From Ceratothoa steindachneri (Eukaryota > Arthropoda > Malacostraca > Isopoda > Cymothoidae): DNA of 64,000 nucleotides. The stretch is taken from NCBI GenBank assembly GCA_963969495.1, contig OZ018318.1, positions 96,501,413 through 96,565,412 of the forward strand, given 5' to 3'. The notes beneath the pieces are model-generated. The model did no database searches. It was given only the letters and a program-made list of their open reading frames with translations, and was not told where the DNA came from. How positions within the stretch are numbered: position 1 is the first letter of the stretch; each line of letters begins with the position of its first letter. A program made the position numbers and the translations under genes. Below are positions 32,280 through 44,564 of the stretch, in pieces.

Positions 32280-33560
32280 ATGCTAATTGATATATGAGTG
32301 AGGCAAGGATGCAAGAACTCTCCCAAACCTTTTATTCTAGTCATTGATAAACTACTAAAATTATTGTAGCCTATCAACCTAGCTAAGGGCGTAGTTGATA
32401 TAAATAATATCAGTTGTCTAAAATTTACAGATGCCATGATAATAAACGAAATGGAAGATGTGAAAGAAATGCTTGATTTTACGGCAGATTATACTAATGA
32501 ATCGAAGATACAATTTATTCGAAGCAATTCTAAGGAAACATCTTTGGTGAAAGTATAAACCATAGATAGATCCTACGAAATGAGCCATAAGCATTTGCAA
32601 CACATTGAAGGCATTTTACTAGAAATCAAAGCAAGAAGTTTGTGGCGTCGAGAATGATTGGAAAATTAAGAGATCATATGATAAACCAGGAAAATGGATC
32701 TAGTATTGTAACTGAGTTGTGTAAGGAATTGAAAGTTCCATGGGCTTAGTATGTATACAAGTTACGCATGGTGAGCAAAAGCAGAATGGATAGGAATGAT
32801 GACTAGAATTTGTTTAGGTGTAAAAGAGTTTGTAAAGGTGGAAATATTTAGAGGAGAGGTATAATGGAGCAAATACCATGAGAGAATTTCAAAGATAAAA
32901 ATGCTTATCTTAATTTCTTTAAAAACCCTGAATAGCGCAAGCTGTTTAGAATGTGTATGTACATCGAATGAGCAAGTGTAATTAAAAGAAAATATGTTAA
33001 CTTAACGAATGAAATTTGGCACATTAGTAAGGGAGCTGGCAAAGGGTGATGTAATAGATGGAATAATAAAGGAATTTATGCATAGATAATCGATAATGGG
33101 TGGAATGAATTAGTAGACGATTAATCATATGTATAAAAGTGCGTATTGTAACTATAATAGAGGAGTATTTTAAAATAAATAAAAGTGAAGTATTAAACAA
33201 CGAAACGATCAGAAAAGCAAACGATATATAGGCAAAGGGAAGATGCAAATATGCTATTACCGGAAAAAATTAATTAACAGCAACTGTGGTTCTTGTAAAT
33301 AATAATACAATTCCAGATAGGATTCGTTTTAGAAACAACGAATAACCACGGATAATGATACAAAATTAAGACAGTAAGAATAATTTAGTCGGTATAAAAG
33401 GTAAATTTGGCTAATAGTGAGTAAGAACAAATAGAAAGAGACAAATGTATGAGTCAAATCTTAGTCAGGGCCTCGTTTAAAATAGAAAACGTCTCAGCTT
33501 TAAAATTGAGAAAGAGAATAAGCAAGTGGAAGAACATATATTGATCCAAGGTCACAAGAG
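32280..33560 (+). pseudogene. Old LINE reverse transcriptase remnant (element E)
   Basis: A frame-hopping plus-strand reading gives VRQGCKNSPKPFILVIDKLL (about 32300; the conserved R-Q-G block before the active site), then ISCLKFTDAMIINEMEDVKE (about 32410; the active-site box decayed from F-A-DD to F-T-DA). Later come SKKFVASRMIGKLRDHMI (about 32640), LCKELKVPWA (about 32720) and LGVKEFVKVEIFRGEV (about 32830), the thumb and connection region. The sequence is not of the A/B or D families. Stops and frameshifts are dense, and neither end was found; the 33.3-33.8 kb part may still belong to it. Inactive fossil. Confidence 0.6.
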
Positions 33561-34029
33561 ACTGAGATGAGGAAAATAGAAAACAAAAGAATGCGGGAAT
33601 AAAAATTTAGGGAAGAAAATATATACATAAGGAATGTTTTTTAAAGGAAGTGAATATAATTGAATATACACAATAAAGGAAATGAAAGATAAATTTATGA
33701 CGTAAGATAGATTACTTAGATTAGCCAAAACTATGAGAAAGTGGAACAGATAGAAAATAAGCAGCCAGAAACATCTAAATTTTCCGAAAAAAAATTCCTT
33801 ATTATTGATGTACAATTACAGTATGTAGAGCAACAACATGTACCGGTCCTGGTAAACTTTCACCGGATAATTGGAGAAAGTACAAACTATTATTTAAACT
33901 ATCGAACAAAGTAGCCTTACCATGACTCTCGAAGAAACTGTCTTCCACAACATACTTCTTCCGTTGTTATTAGCTTAGAGACAAATTAACCTTTGGGAGA
34001 AAACTGCTATCGCCGCTCCCTACGATAAC
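33561..34029. other. AT-rich spacer, no gene seen
   Basis: No supported feature. A minus-strand frame at 33552-33815 is AT-driven and shows no motif. Confidence 0.45.
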
Positions 34030-34545
34030 TACATTTCCTGGAGCAGCATTGATTTTTGTCTTTTCTCTTGGAGCAGTGTTTGATTTTGCTCTCTTCTCTT
34101 AGAGTAGCCGTTTTTTGGCTCTTTATCCTTAAACTGATATTCATTTGATTATCATTTTTCTGGTTCTCTTATTCCAATCTAAGGTTAAATGTAGTAGCCC
34201 TTTATTGGCTTTCGTTAAACTGAGGATCATTGGAGAACTCGTACAGCCCTTTCTTAAGTCTCTGACTTTAAAGTAAGGATCCTTTGAGGAAACTTTGCTT
34301 GGTTTTCTCCTCTAAACTAAAGATTCTTGGAACAACACTTTCTTGTTCACTTTTTTTAAACTAATGATTCTTGGAGCAGGCCTTTCTTGGCTCTTCTTAT
34401 TTAAACTAAAGGTCCATGAAGCAGTACTTTCATGCCTTCTTTCCTATATACTAAGGATCCAGGAGCATCCCTTTCTTTGCTGTCCTCCTTCTAATTAAGT
34501 ATTCTTGAGTAGCCATTTGTTGACTCTATATTCTTGCCTAGGTCT
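34030..34545. repeat. Degenerate minisatellite, ~45-bp unit, about 11 units
   Basis: A repeating pattern of ATTCTTGGAGCAG, then CTTTCTTGGCTCT, then TTTAAACTAA recurs about every 45 bp (anchors near 34067, 34321, 34365, 34409, 34453 and 34500). Units differ by point changes and small indels, and the outer units are hardest to align. I see no protein explanation. Confidence 0.7.
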
Positions 34546-35417
34546 TCTTATTGGTGAAAACTCTTAGGTCCTTCATTGACATATTACGAAGATCCTAACC
34601 ACATATCTCATCATTTACACTGCTTTCAGCTTGCCTAACTGGTTACCATCTCATAACAACTGAATGTATATTCCCCCTACTCAAACCAGGCTATGCATCA
34701 TTCACAGTGTACAATATAATATGTATTTACTTTACAACGAACTGTCTTACCTGCCGATTCAGATATACAACTCTTTCTTACCAAAATATTTAAACCTAAT
34801 AGCAAACTTGTCGACAATCTCTTATCCTCTTCGACAATAAAAAAATTTGCGAGAAATACTGAATTAACCAATTCCAGCTACAATACAATCTCGTCGAAAG
34901 ACATGAGCTTTGGCGGCTTACACCCACTAACTCTAATCGTGGTGGCGTGAAGCTTTGAAACTAGTTCGTGAGGTTGTGCAATTTCTTAACGAATTCTCCC
35001 TTTACTAAGCTTGTACAAGTGTCTAGTAAAGCTAGACAATGAACAATAAGATTTTACCACGAACAATCAAATCATGTACAATTACTAGGGTTAAATTAAT
35101 CCTATGGATGGGCAAAGGATTCTAACAACTCATCGGCATACGAGAATCAACTTACTTCCTTGCTCCGTACTCTTCACCTAAAAAAGGACCTTGGATACCC
35201 GATACCGCTGGTATCTGATTGCAAGACTGAATAAGGACCATGTACTCACTCTCTCATCCCGAACTTTCTCATACGAGCAGGAAAAATCCTTAATCTCGAC
35301 CGGGCAAATTTCCAAATAACTAATTTGGTTTCCTTCTCTACTATTTTACATCTTAGGGCCACGGCTAATTAAATGCATAGTTTGGTTTACCATCTTGGTG
35401 GAGGAGGTACTTGACAT
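34546..35417. other. Spacer, no gene seen
   Basis: A mixed-composition stretch without motif. It could be decayed pol of the LTR element to the right (same minus strand), but I found no protease or reverse transcriptase signature. Confidence 0.4.
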
Positions 35418-35672
35418 TTACAAAGTGAAAATGCTGCATGCAGTTATGCACGTGTTCACGGTAGATTGAGACACACATTCTCGCTTAAAATGACCACGAT
35501 TATGGCAGTTGTAACAAACTAACATTCTAGAATTGACTTTTGTGATGAAATAATTTATACCGTTCAATTTTTGTGGATAAATTGTGTGTATTAGAGGTCC
35601 TTTGCGGTTGTAAATGAGGATAAGTCTGTGGTTGGGGTAATAATTGCCAATACGGGTTTGGTTTGAAATCAT
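35418..35672 (-). pseudogene. Gag fragment with one CCHC zinc knuckle (element F)
   Basis: An 84-codon minus-strand frame from an ATG. Near its end it contains LVCYNCHNRGHFKRECVSQ, a perfect C-X2-C-X4-H-X4-C knuckle of the kind that binds element RNA in retrotransposon gag proteins. It lies about 1.1 kb downstream, in the same orientation, of a primer-binding-site-like sequence at 36782-36802. That is where gag ends in Ty3/gypsy elements. The gag body upstream is shattered (a piece reading MENWLIYNNSDFIMSGHLA near 36115). Confidence 0.55.
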
Positions 35673-36781
35673 TATACTGAACCATATTAAAAACGGGGTT
35701 TCTTTTCCGTGTTCTTCAGACTTAATCTAATTTGTAACACCTTTCTTTAACTTTGTCAATAGTAGACATAACTATGATATACATCTAGCAAAACATTTCC
35801 CTTAAATATCCTTTGGCTTTTCGTGAAGAAGTTTGGACACATGACCGTATTCATCCGCCAATAAATAACCTATTGTTTCTTTGTGTACAGTAGGTTTAAA
35901 TTTTCTTCAGTGGCCAGAAGGGATGTGTGAGCAAAGAAATTATGGACATTTTCTTTTTCCTCTAATTTTTCATTTCACACGAAATAAATTACTGATGGAC
36001 AATAAAGGCTGGGTCAATTTCACATCCTTGTGAACTTATTTTAATTGTTTCCTCAACTCGTGCCAAGTGGCCGCTCATAATAAAATCACTGTTATTATAA
36101 ATCAGCCAATTTTCCATGCTTGGATTTAGGGATTTCTCTTAGAATGTAACTTTAAATAGAACGGCCAAATGAGTAAGATGAATTTGATTAAGCCTGTCAG
36201 CGAGTTTCAGTGGTCTTACTTTGGATAACCTAAGGGTAACCTAAGCGACAAATGAATATATATATCAAATCTAGCGCTGTGATTTGACCTCCATGTATAA
36301 ATGTGGTAAATTATCTACCAAATCTAAATTTATATCTCAAAATATATAGCTGATCAACCTAAAATAGCTTTAAACTGAATTTAAATTGGCCTTCGCCAGA
36401 ATAATTTCAGAATGGCATATAACAAAACGTTAAACTTTATTCGCCCTTAAAACTTAACTTTCCCCGACTAAAACTCTAAAGGAACCCAAAACCTAATTTG
36501 TTTTTCAAATACTAAATGCCTTTAATTTGATTTCGTTAAGTTTTACTCTGAATCTGTAATTTCTGCCGGCTTCTTAATGCTTTCCTGAAGTCTTCCTCTT
36601 GCGATTTTGGAGATGCTTCGGGTGCTCGAGTTACTTAAAGATGCTCCACTTCTAATAAGTGGAGTGGTGGAGTAGGAATGGGGTATCCTCGATCTTGTCT
36701 TCTCTTGATACGAGATCGAATCTCGTAAGTGCAGTCGAAGGAAGGAAGAAGATGGATATTGGTGAATGACAGTCTTCTAAA

Positions 36782-36802
36782 CGAATCCTGACAGGGTTGC
36801 CA
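36782..36802 (-). promoter_or_regulatory. Retrotransposon primer-binding site, tRNA-Arg type
   Basis: The minus strand begins TGGCAACCCTGTCAGGATTC, whose complement reads as a tRNA 3' end (CGAATCC of the T arm through the terminal CCA). From memory it differs at about three of 21 positions from the tRNA-Arg-complementary site used by many arthropod gypsy elements. Located directly after a TTAACA that would close the 5' LTR. Confidence 0.5.
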
Positions 36803-37100
36803 ATGTTAAATGAGCGGGAATCCTGGTTATCAACAGGAATGGTCTCTTAGTTCCTTGGTTGATTTTTAAATGTTTAATCATTAAGCACTGGTTTTGGAAT
36901 GGTTCTTAGGGATAGGAACGGGAGCTTCACCTAAGGGTGGCTTCTTGAAGCGTGACTTAGTTGTGGTCACTAGAGGCAGGTAAGCAGTAGGAAATTTGCT
37001 TGGACAAGAGAGCGTCCGACTAATAGATATGGACCAAACAAGATTGTATTTTTTCAGTTTTATTATCACTTTATTTGAACGTCTATGACAAATTTTACAG

Positions 37101-38328
37101 CATATGAAATACTTGATATCAAAATAGTCGGTATCAGCTTTTGAAGAACTCTGAAATTAAGCTCAGAAATTCACAGAGCTAATTTAAACCAAAATTTTCT
37201 TATTGAAATTACAAAAGGGGTCTTATTACCCAATTTTATTTTACTGCGCATGATCTAGGATAAATTTAAAAGGGTTAGGCCAATTAACGCATAATCGGAT
37301 GGTGTATGGGGGTTTTTCTTTAGATCTGAGTCAATCACTCCCTTTGGGTAAATAAAATACAGTCGGACACGATTCGTTGATATGATTCTTATAACAAAGT
37401 GAAAACCAGGTTGGATGGAATTTCTTATCCAAATAAAGGAACTAAAACAACCGGTTGGGTATACCCATCATAAGCAAACATTTCTTGCAATCCAAGTGAG
37501 TCTCCTATTCAGTAGGGTTGAAGGCCATGACTTCAAAAGAAACGACGAGTTGTTCCCAAAATAATGCTGAATTTAAATCTAAACAATGATTTTAGAGGAC
37601 TGAACTCGTCTGGCTTCATATTAAGAGTAGACTATGTATATTTGTATGTACCTATACACACACATACATATATCCAAAAGCATATTTTATATTGACCTAG
37701 GAGGACCATTTTAATTATACAGGTATAAGAAATATCTTACAAATTCGTAGTACAATGCTGAAAGCGGGTGCTTTAAGAAATAAGTTACCTTTTATTCCAT
37801 TTAATTTACTAATGTTGTTCACTTTTTCATTTCATTCGTAATAATATCTCATTTTGAGGGTTAGTGCTTCCTCTTTAACGCAGCACATTTTCTATTGCTT
37901 CAAACTCTAAATAATCTATTAAAATTCTAAATATTAGGTCTAAGTGCGGATCTCTTTCACCTATTATTTTAAACAAGTAATTTATCTTACTTTGTTGAAA
38001 GCTTAGGAATAATACGGGACGTAATCCAAAGGATTCGTTAGGGTTTACGCCTAAGAAATGGTTGGTATTTAAAACGATTAGTTCATAGCATTGATGCTAA
38101 TTTTTATAATTTTCTTAAAGTCTTTCTTAGGTTTGTTAGTGCTATTATTCGTGTATATTGAGTGAATTGTGCAACATTCGTATTTAGGTGTCGTATGGTT
38201 CAGTGAGTTGGTCTTTGGGTATAAGGTGGGAGTATTCGGCGTTTAATGTGAATAAGGGGTGTTATGGTTTGTGGTTGAATTTTTACAAAAGTATTTAACT
38301 ATATATTGGCTTAATGAGAAGAGGAAGG
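37101..38328. other. AT-rich spacer, no gene seen
   Basis: A minus-strand run reading INYLFKIIGERDPHLDLIFR near 37985 stands out slightly. I cannot assign it. Confidence 0.4.
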
Positions 38329-38760
38329 CTATTTGCTACCCCTACAATTGGGACGCTCACTTCGTAGGTGGTCTTGCTTACGAGACCAGAAAAATAGATT
38401 AGGTAGCGACACAGCAGAAGAGTATGGTCTTTTGTTATTATAATTAATGCATTGAATGTATGGGTTTTGTTGCAAGTTCTGATTGATTTGAGATAAATTG
38501 AGGTAGGAATGCGATTTTGATAAAGAGTTGTTGTGAGTACGTGGAATATTTGATAAAATATTCATAAGGAGGCTGTATGAAGGATTAGTAGTTCTCTATG
38601 TTCGTGTTGGCTAGAGTTGGATGAGATGTATTTGTGTATCCTTGAATGTTTGGAGGACTCAATTCAAAATACTGTGATTTTAATTTATTTAATGCTCCAT
38701 TCATGTTTTGGTAAATGTCTAAACGTTCGTCCATAGAATTTATTACCTGGTGCTACAGGC
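38329..38760 (-). pseudogene. Gag fragment whose zinc knuckle has lost every cysteine (element G)
   Basis: The minus strand gives a coiled-coil-like stretch in one frame (MDERLDIYQNMNGALNKLKS, about 38740), then in another frame NLQQNPYIQCINYNNKRPYS and LFFWSRKQDHLRSERPNCRG at the end. Aligned to C-X2-C-X4-H-X4-C, the last block keeps the His and the spacing, but Phe, Ser and Arg stand where the three Cys should be. That is the expected look of an old gypsy-type gag. It lies upstream of element F in the same orientation and is a different copy. Confidence 0.45.
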
Positions 38761-41329
38761 AAATGTTGAGAAAGGCGGCGAGCAGTTAGGAAATAAGATT
38801 ACTGGGTACTGAATTTAATAGTGAATTGGTTTTAACAGTCTTAAGAGCTTCCCTGAAGAGTTTATGGGTGAGATTTAAAAATCATTTAGTCTTCCTTCTC
38901 ATCTTTTCTGAAAGGGTTGGCAAAAAAACGAACATCATTGTGACGGGCTGGCTATGCGTGGTGTCTTTATATCTTTGTAACAAATGGGCTATAAAGTTTG
39001 GCCCTATATAGCGTTTGCTATTTTTTGTGAATACGTCACTGTATCCAAGGAATTTCCATCATATTTTCATTACATAGTGTATAAATATTTCCCCTAAGAA
39101 AATGTTACGCAAGGAATTCAATTAAATTTTGTATTTGGACTCAGCAAATTTACTATTAATTGTTCGCCATAAATTGGAGTATGTTGTTAGAAAGACCCAT
39201 GATTAAACTAAGATTAATGTAAGTTTGAGGATGATTAGTAGCAGAGGTGTATTTGATATGGTCGAGAGAGGCTAAATGTACCTGCGGCTTTAACGCTGGT
39301 TGTAAAATCAGTAGTGGTTGTACATATAGCAGTGGTAGCCATTGTTTTATTGACTGAGCATAATTGATTGGAAAAGTAAGGGGAGTGAAGGAGGGAGGAA
39401 AACCTAATAAATTGTTTTCTCTGCCGGTTATAAACTATAGTGAAAAAGAAAAAATATATATGCGTGCAATGGTAAACACCTAAATAACCTGGCTAAAATG
39501 CTAAAAATAAAATTTATCATCTAAATATGGATAAAATAATATAAATAGTTGTTTTAAAATATAAAGATCTTTCAAACGTAGATTATTTTGGGGAGTTTAC
39601 TGTAAATTATAATGGATAAAAATAAGATCAAACATTTCACAAAACGATTGCCTAATTAATTCCTAGTGGTTCACTGGTAAATAATATGTAAGATTTATTT
39701 ATTTTCCTGCTAAAGTAATCTATATGTTACTTGTTTATTTTGAAAAGATGATGTTGGTTTTTTCTCTATTGAATTTTAGCAGAAATCCAAATGGGAGCAG
39801 ACGAATTTTGAGCCAATCGTGAGGAAAATTGAAATCAATCTTTAGGAATCTCGGATCTGAACTTCTAGCCATGTAAGGCGTTCAGAGCGTAAAGGTGTTG
39901 TGTATTCTGAGTTTAAATATTTGGTCAACTTCAACTGGGCGGCGGCGCATTTGAACCCAGTCCAATTATGGAACCAGGATGCTTTCCTGTGTAGATGAAA
40001 GGGAAGTGTGGGCCATGACATCGTTTGTGAGGGACGGGTGGCAAATCTCTTCAGTGGAAAGTACAGAGACAAAGAATTCAGAACTAACTTTAGGAAGTAG
40101 TAAGCAGCTGGGTTTCTGCAGATAGGAGGAGAGCCATTTGGTGGAAAATTAACTTGAGAAAAAGATCGAAGGAGCAAGGGCGACAGTGTAAAAGAACTCA
40201 GACTGAGGTCCTTACAATCTTCAAAGTGGCAGTGAGGACTTAAAAAAAAAAATTCTCAATTAGTGAAGTTAGAGTGAAGTTGAGGTCTGCATGCAAGGTT
40301 CGGATTAGGTTGGATAGAAACGCAGGGTTGTAAAAACCTTAAAATTAAATGAGAGTATGCTGGCGAAGCAACATCTAAAATATAATCTCCTTTGCAATTG
40401 AATTTCAATGTTATCGTTCATATGAAGATCTGCTCCCCCTAGGCTTGATCATAGGAAGATCCTCACCCACAGAACAAATTTGTGCAAAGATCTGCATATG
40501 ATCTTAAGGAGGTAGCTCTCGAACATTATTAAATTTTTAATTCTCATTTTAACTATGTAAACTTTTCTTTTTCTAATATTATTTTTATTTGTTAATGTGA
40601 AGTTTTTAACGTCGTAACTGTATTCTCATGCCCATTACAGTTAAATACAATTTTAAGACTGTTCCACCAGCTACCCGGAAGAGCAGCAGGTCTTCTTTGC
40701 TCGAGTACAAATAGGGTGTCACAAACTGGGGTCAGGTGACATGCCCAGATTCTTTAACTCAAAAAGTTTATAGCCAAGGATAGAAGATGCGTCGACTTAA
40801 AACGAGAAAACTTTATTTACAAATGTTTTATAAATGAATCGACTTGTAAATGCTGATATATTCGAAAACTAAATTATAATAGAAAGAACCTAAAAAATAA
40901 TCACAACTTTGATAGGTCGAGCTAAGGAATGGCCTTTTGTAATATGTACAAATATTTGGAGTATGGACGACACAAGAACAAATATGTACACAAAAATAAC
41001 GCACGTATGATATTCCTATCTATGAGACCAGGTAGAAAGAAGGTTGAGCCACAGAGGGAAGCACTCACCGGTAAGGTAACTACAATGTACCTACGCGCAA
41101 TGACCGACCATATATATATATATATGAAGGCTTATACAAAAATAAGGGCCACTCACGACCACCAATATCAGGCCTAGTATGGGCCACACAAAAACAAGGA
41201 CACCACACACGGTTGTCCTACCAAAGATGCACGAGAGGCACAACACTCGCGGTTAACCCACACTAAAATGCAAAAGGGGTACAACTCTGCTGGTTGTCTT
41301 ACTCTAAGTCAATCAATCACAATAAACTT
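38761..41329. other. 2.6 kb spacer, no gene recognised
   Basis: Minus-strand open frame 39842-40177 (111 codons) and plus-strand 40929-41177 show no family I know. The 40.65-40.75 kb part (GGGTGTCACAAACTGGGGTC) looks a little like an LTR/primer-site junction, but nothing supports it. Confidence 0.4.
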
Positions 41330-41585
41330 AACTCAGGGTAACAATAACTCAAGGTAACCTTAACTGAGGGTAACCTTAACTCAGGGTTACCTTAACTCAC
41401 GGTAACCTTAACTCACAGTAACCTTAACTCACAGTAACCTTAACTCACAGTAACCTTAACTCACAGTAACCTTAACTCATGGTAACCTTAACTCACGGTA
41501 ACCTTAATTTATGGTAACCCTAACTCACGATAGCCTTAAATCAGGATGGCCTTGAATTACAATAGCCTTAAATAGCAATAGCCTT
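41330..41585. repeat. 16-bp tandem array, exactly 16 units
   Basis: Unit AACTCACAGTAACCTT, 16 copies in perfect 16-bp phase with no insertion or deletion. Units 6-9 are identical, units 5-11 nearly so, and divergence grows towards both edges (the last four units read AAATCAGGATGGCCTT-like). Confidence 0.97.
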
Positions 41586-43604
41586 CCGAGACGCACGAAA
41601 CCGGAAAATAAGTACACGAAATCCACTCTGCTCCTGAACACAACTTTCTTCTCCAAGCACAAAAAAATGGTCTGTCTTCTGTGAAGAATTTAAGCCTCGA
41701 CATTGAATTCCACGAACCCTGACAAGTATGGATCGTTCAAAATCCCAATGCTATATCAACATACAATGAAAGTTCTTAACACTAAATATAAAATAACTTT
41801 CTTTTATGACAAAATCGTAATAATCTTAACCAATTTAATATTCAATAAAATAATTAGGAGGGAAACTGGCTGATCAAAGCGAACGAAAATTCTAGAACTC
41901 CTTTGGATGACGTGTCAGCCTCAATTAAGCGAACGTGGATCCCACGATATCACGCCACAGCCCTTGTCAGAAAATAAAGGAAAATTATCAGATATTATGT
42001 GTGTGACATAGGGAAAGTCCCATCTCTGATGACATAAACTCTCTGGTGGGGGCTAGGGAAGCTTGTGGGTACTCTCTTTCTCTTTTTTGCACCCATTTTC
42101 TTCAAAAACTATCCCTTCTAAGGTTGACTGTAAAAGAACAACCTCTGAATCCCCCTCCCACTTATTATTTATTAGAGACCACGTGCGATGGTATCCCGCC
42201 AGGGACAACGTTAATTCCTGTTCTAACATTCACGAATTCTCGACTCCTAAGAGCATTGGGGAAATATTCCCCAATCCTGCGAAAGCGTCCCAAACCTCCT
42301 CGAACTTTGCTGCTAAATGATGTATCAAATCCGCCTCTGGATTAAGATGTCTGGCGCTTGTAAGTCCTTTCTCCAAACTCCCCTTCGCCCTCAGAATCGG
42401 ACATAAAATTTATCGGGTTATGCTGCAGTTCGACGAGTCCAGCATGCATGTCAAGGCCGTCCCCATCGTGAATTCACCTGAGCGGTATCCATCAACAAGA
42501 ATTTCTCCGCCATAATTCTACCCAGGTAATTTTATACCTTCTCTGATTAGCAAGCCTCTGAATTTGTGCAACAGTCTCCCTTCGTTTAATCGAACCGAAG
42601 AAAATCCTCATCCTTTGAGGAAAAGAAGTTTCTTTTTCCAGTGGAATTACGAGTAATCCAACATTTCCCGTTGAACGTCAACTTTGAAGATTGGCTATCT
42701 TCATCAGAAGGTTGGTTCGGATCGTGCTCCACCTGCCTCATTCGGACCCTGCCAGGGTTGCCTGATCGGATCGTGCACCAATCGCCTCATCGCAAGAATG
42801 ACTTTCCTCGAACTCACCGAACCGTAATACTGAAATCTCCTCTATTATTAGTATTGGCAAGTTTTCCCTTTTTGATCTGAGCCTAGTAACATTAATCAAT
42901 TAATTCTATTTGAGAATCCCTCCTTATAATAATTGTCAAGAGACTATTTTAATTCAAATAATGCCCCTTTGCCTTTTATTATTCATATTTTGATCTTTGT
43001 AAATAAAATTATATTTTTGTTGTTTCATCTTTAACTAACCTTGAACGATACTCTGAGCCAATTCAAATAAATTCACCAACCAATTATACACTCTGTCTGA
43101 TTATTAAGGAGTTAAAACCCAACGCTTCAAGTTTGACCTCCTATTCGGTCCTTAATCCTGCCAACAGTCTTTCTTTCAACGGTTTGTGTTGCAGTAGGTG
43201 ATTAAGTCAAGCCCACATGATATAGGTGTAGTTTAAGGTATAGAGTGGTGTACCACGACAGTGCTAAACGGAATTTTAGTTTAATTTACGTATTTGCGAT
43301 TTTATTTTAAAATTGTTTGTTTATGTTCCATAAAGCATCATATAAGTTTTCGGGGTTATATCTACATTAGTAACTGAATTATGAGGCTACTTATAGCAGT
43401 TGGTTGTCTCGAGGAAGTAAATTCTGAACTTAGCATAATAGATCACTCTTTTATTATTTAAATTTCAAATCATTTTTCTAAATAATTAAAATAAATTTTA
43501 TTCATGAGCGAAAAATGTACCGCTTGCTGAAATGTACAATAATTATTTCATTTCGTACAATTGTTATTGCTAAATGATATTTTGTTATTAATATGTAAAC
43601 AGTT

Positions 43605-43612
<8 letters not shown>
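41586..43612. other. 2 kb spacer, no gene recognised
   Basis: Less AT-rich in 42.0-42.9 kb, with open frames 42046-42345 and 42641-42880 (plus) that carry no known motif. A TCGGATCGTGC word recurs at 42717 and 42765. Possibly a decayed TE, unassigned. Confidence 0.4.

Positions 43613-43687
<75 letters not shown>
43613..43687. repeat. (TA)n microsatellite touching the 3' end of Penelope copy C2
   Basis: About 75 bp of TA that runs directly into the element's terminal ATTTCACGG. Confidence 0.95.
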
Positions 43688-43692
<5 letters not shown>

Positions 43693-43874
43693 CACGGTAA
43701 AGGTAAGGACACATAGGAGGCTGAGGTACATGTGATTTATTTATGGAACAAAGTTTGGGGCGTATCACCCATCTTCAGGTTCTAAAACATAAATTAATCT
43801 AATACAGTTAAAGAATATTAAAAATATTAAAAATAATTAGGTTATGACTATGTAGGTTTTTCAAAAATTAAAAA

Positions 43875-44110
43875 ATAACTCAGGAATTTAAAAGTCAAGA
43901 GAATCAAATTATCAATCTAATATAACACTATTTAAACGAAAAAAAAAAAAAAAAAAAAAAAAGGAAATAATTACAGTATAATATTGCTTACCGATAATTC
44001 AGGAATTTAAAAAGCAAGAGAATCAAATTATTAATCTAATGTAATCACTATTGACACGACAAAAAAGCAAAAACACAAAGTAAAAAATTACAGTATAATA
44101 TTGCTTACCG
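43875..44110 (-). repeat. Two ~118-bp tandem repeats in the Penelope C2 3' region
   Basis: Units 43875-43993 and 43994-44110, homologous to those in C1. Confidence 0.85.
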
Positions 44111-44237
44111 ATGAAGTTCAGGAGAAATCACAAAGTGAAGAAATTATAAAGGATGTGGCTTAAAGAAGGATAGGAATTTGATCGGTTGGTTGTTAAATAA
44201 GAGAAGGTTGGTTGGTTGTTGAATGAGGTAATTAAAA

Positions 44238-44564
44238 TTAAGAAATAAGAAGAGGAACAGCGGTATTATCTATGTTGAGTGTACGAGATTTTGTACGTAT
44301 TAGTAGGGATTCCAAAATTCTTAGACTATATTCATTGTTATTATGACCAAATATTTTGAAGTTATCTATGGAACATTCTGTCTTGCATTGTATAATATGA
44401 TTTCTAATTACAGAAGCTTCCTTCTTAGACAATATTTTTCCAGTGCGATGGCTTATTCCGATGTGAGAACAAAACCTCTCTTTCAATGAGCGAACCGTAC
44501 TACCAATATAGGTTCCTTGCAAACAACAAGGACAAGTAAAAGCATAAACAACACGGCTGCTCAT
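44238..44564 (-). pseudogene. GIY-YIG endonuclease domain of Penelope copy C2
   Basis: A 108-residue open stretch covers a complete GIY-YIG nicking domain: FTCPCCLQGTYIGSTVRSLK (Cys ligands and the YIG core), then ERFCSHIGISHRTGKILS, VIRNHIIQCK (His/Cys ligands) and RILESLLIRTKS, whose Glu is the metal-binding catalytic residue, with an Asn-containing end (LNIDNTAVPL). No damage is visible inside this segment, but there is no start codon context or reverse transcriptase in front of it, so it is a fragment. It is the best template for what C1 has lost. Confidence 0.75.

Larger units (their letters stand above)
35418..37100 (-). mobile_element. Element F: remnant of a gypsy-like LTR retrotransposon (5' LTR, primer site, gag)
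   Basis: The order on the minus strand is: a possible 5' LTR (about 37100-36804, ending TTAACA, with AATAAA near 37065), primer-binding-site-like sequence (36802-36782), leader, broken gag and a zinc knuckle (35.5 kb). No pol or 3' LTR was recognised. The LTR start was not mapped. The placement rests mainly on the primer-site match and the knuckle spacing. Confidence 0.45.

Noticed and set aside
39842..40177. 111-codon minus-strand frame
   Set aside because: No motif on either strand and no neighbouring element to which it could belong.
40700..40760. LTR/primer-site junction (GTGTCACAAACTGGGGTCAG)
   Set aside because: No second LTR, no tRNA match I could support, no gag or pol nearby.
41330..41585. 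Telomere-like repeat because of TAACC words
   Set aside because: The period is 16 bp and the unit contains no TTAGG/CCTAA run as in arthropod telomeres.
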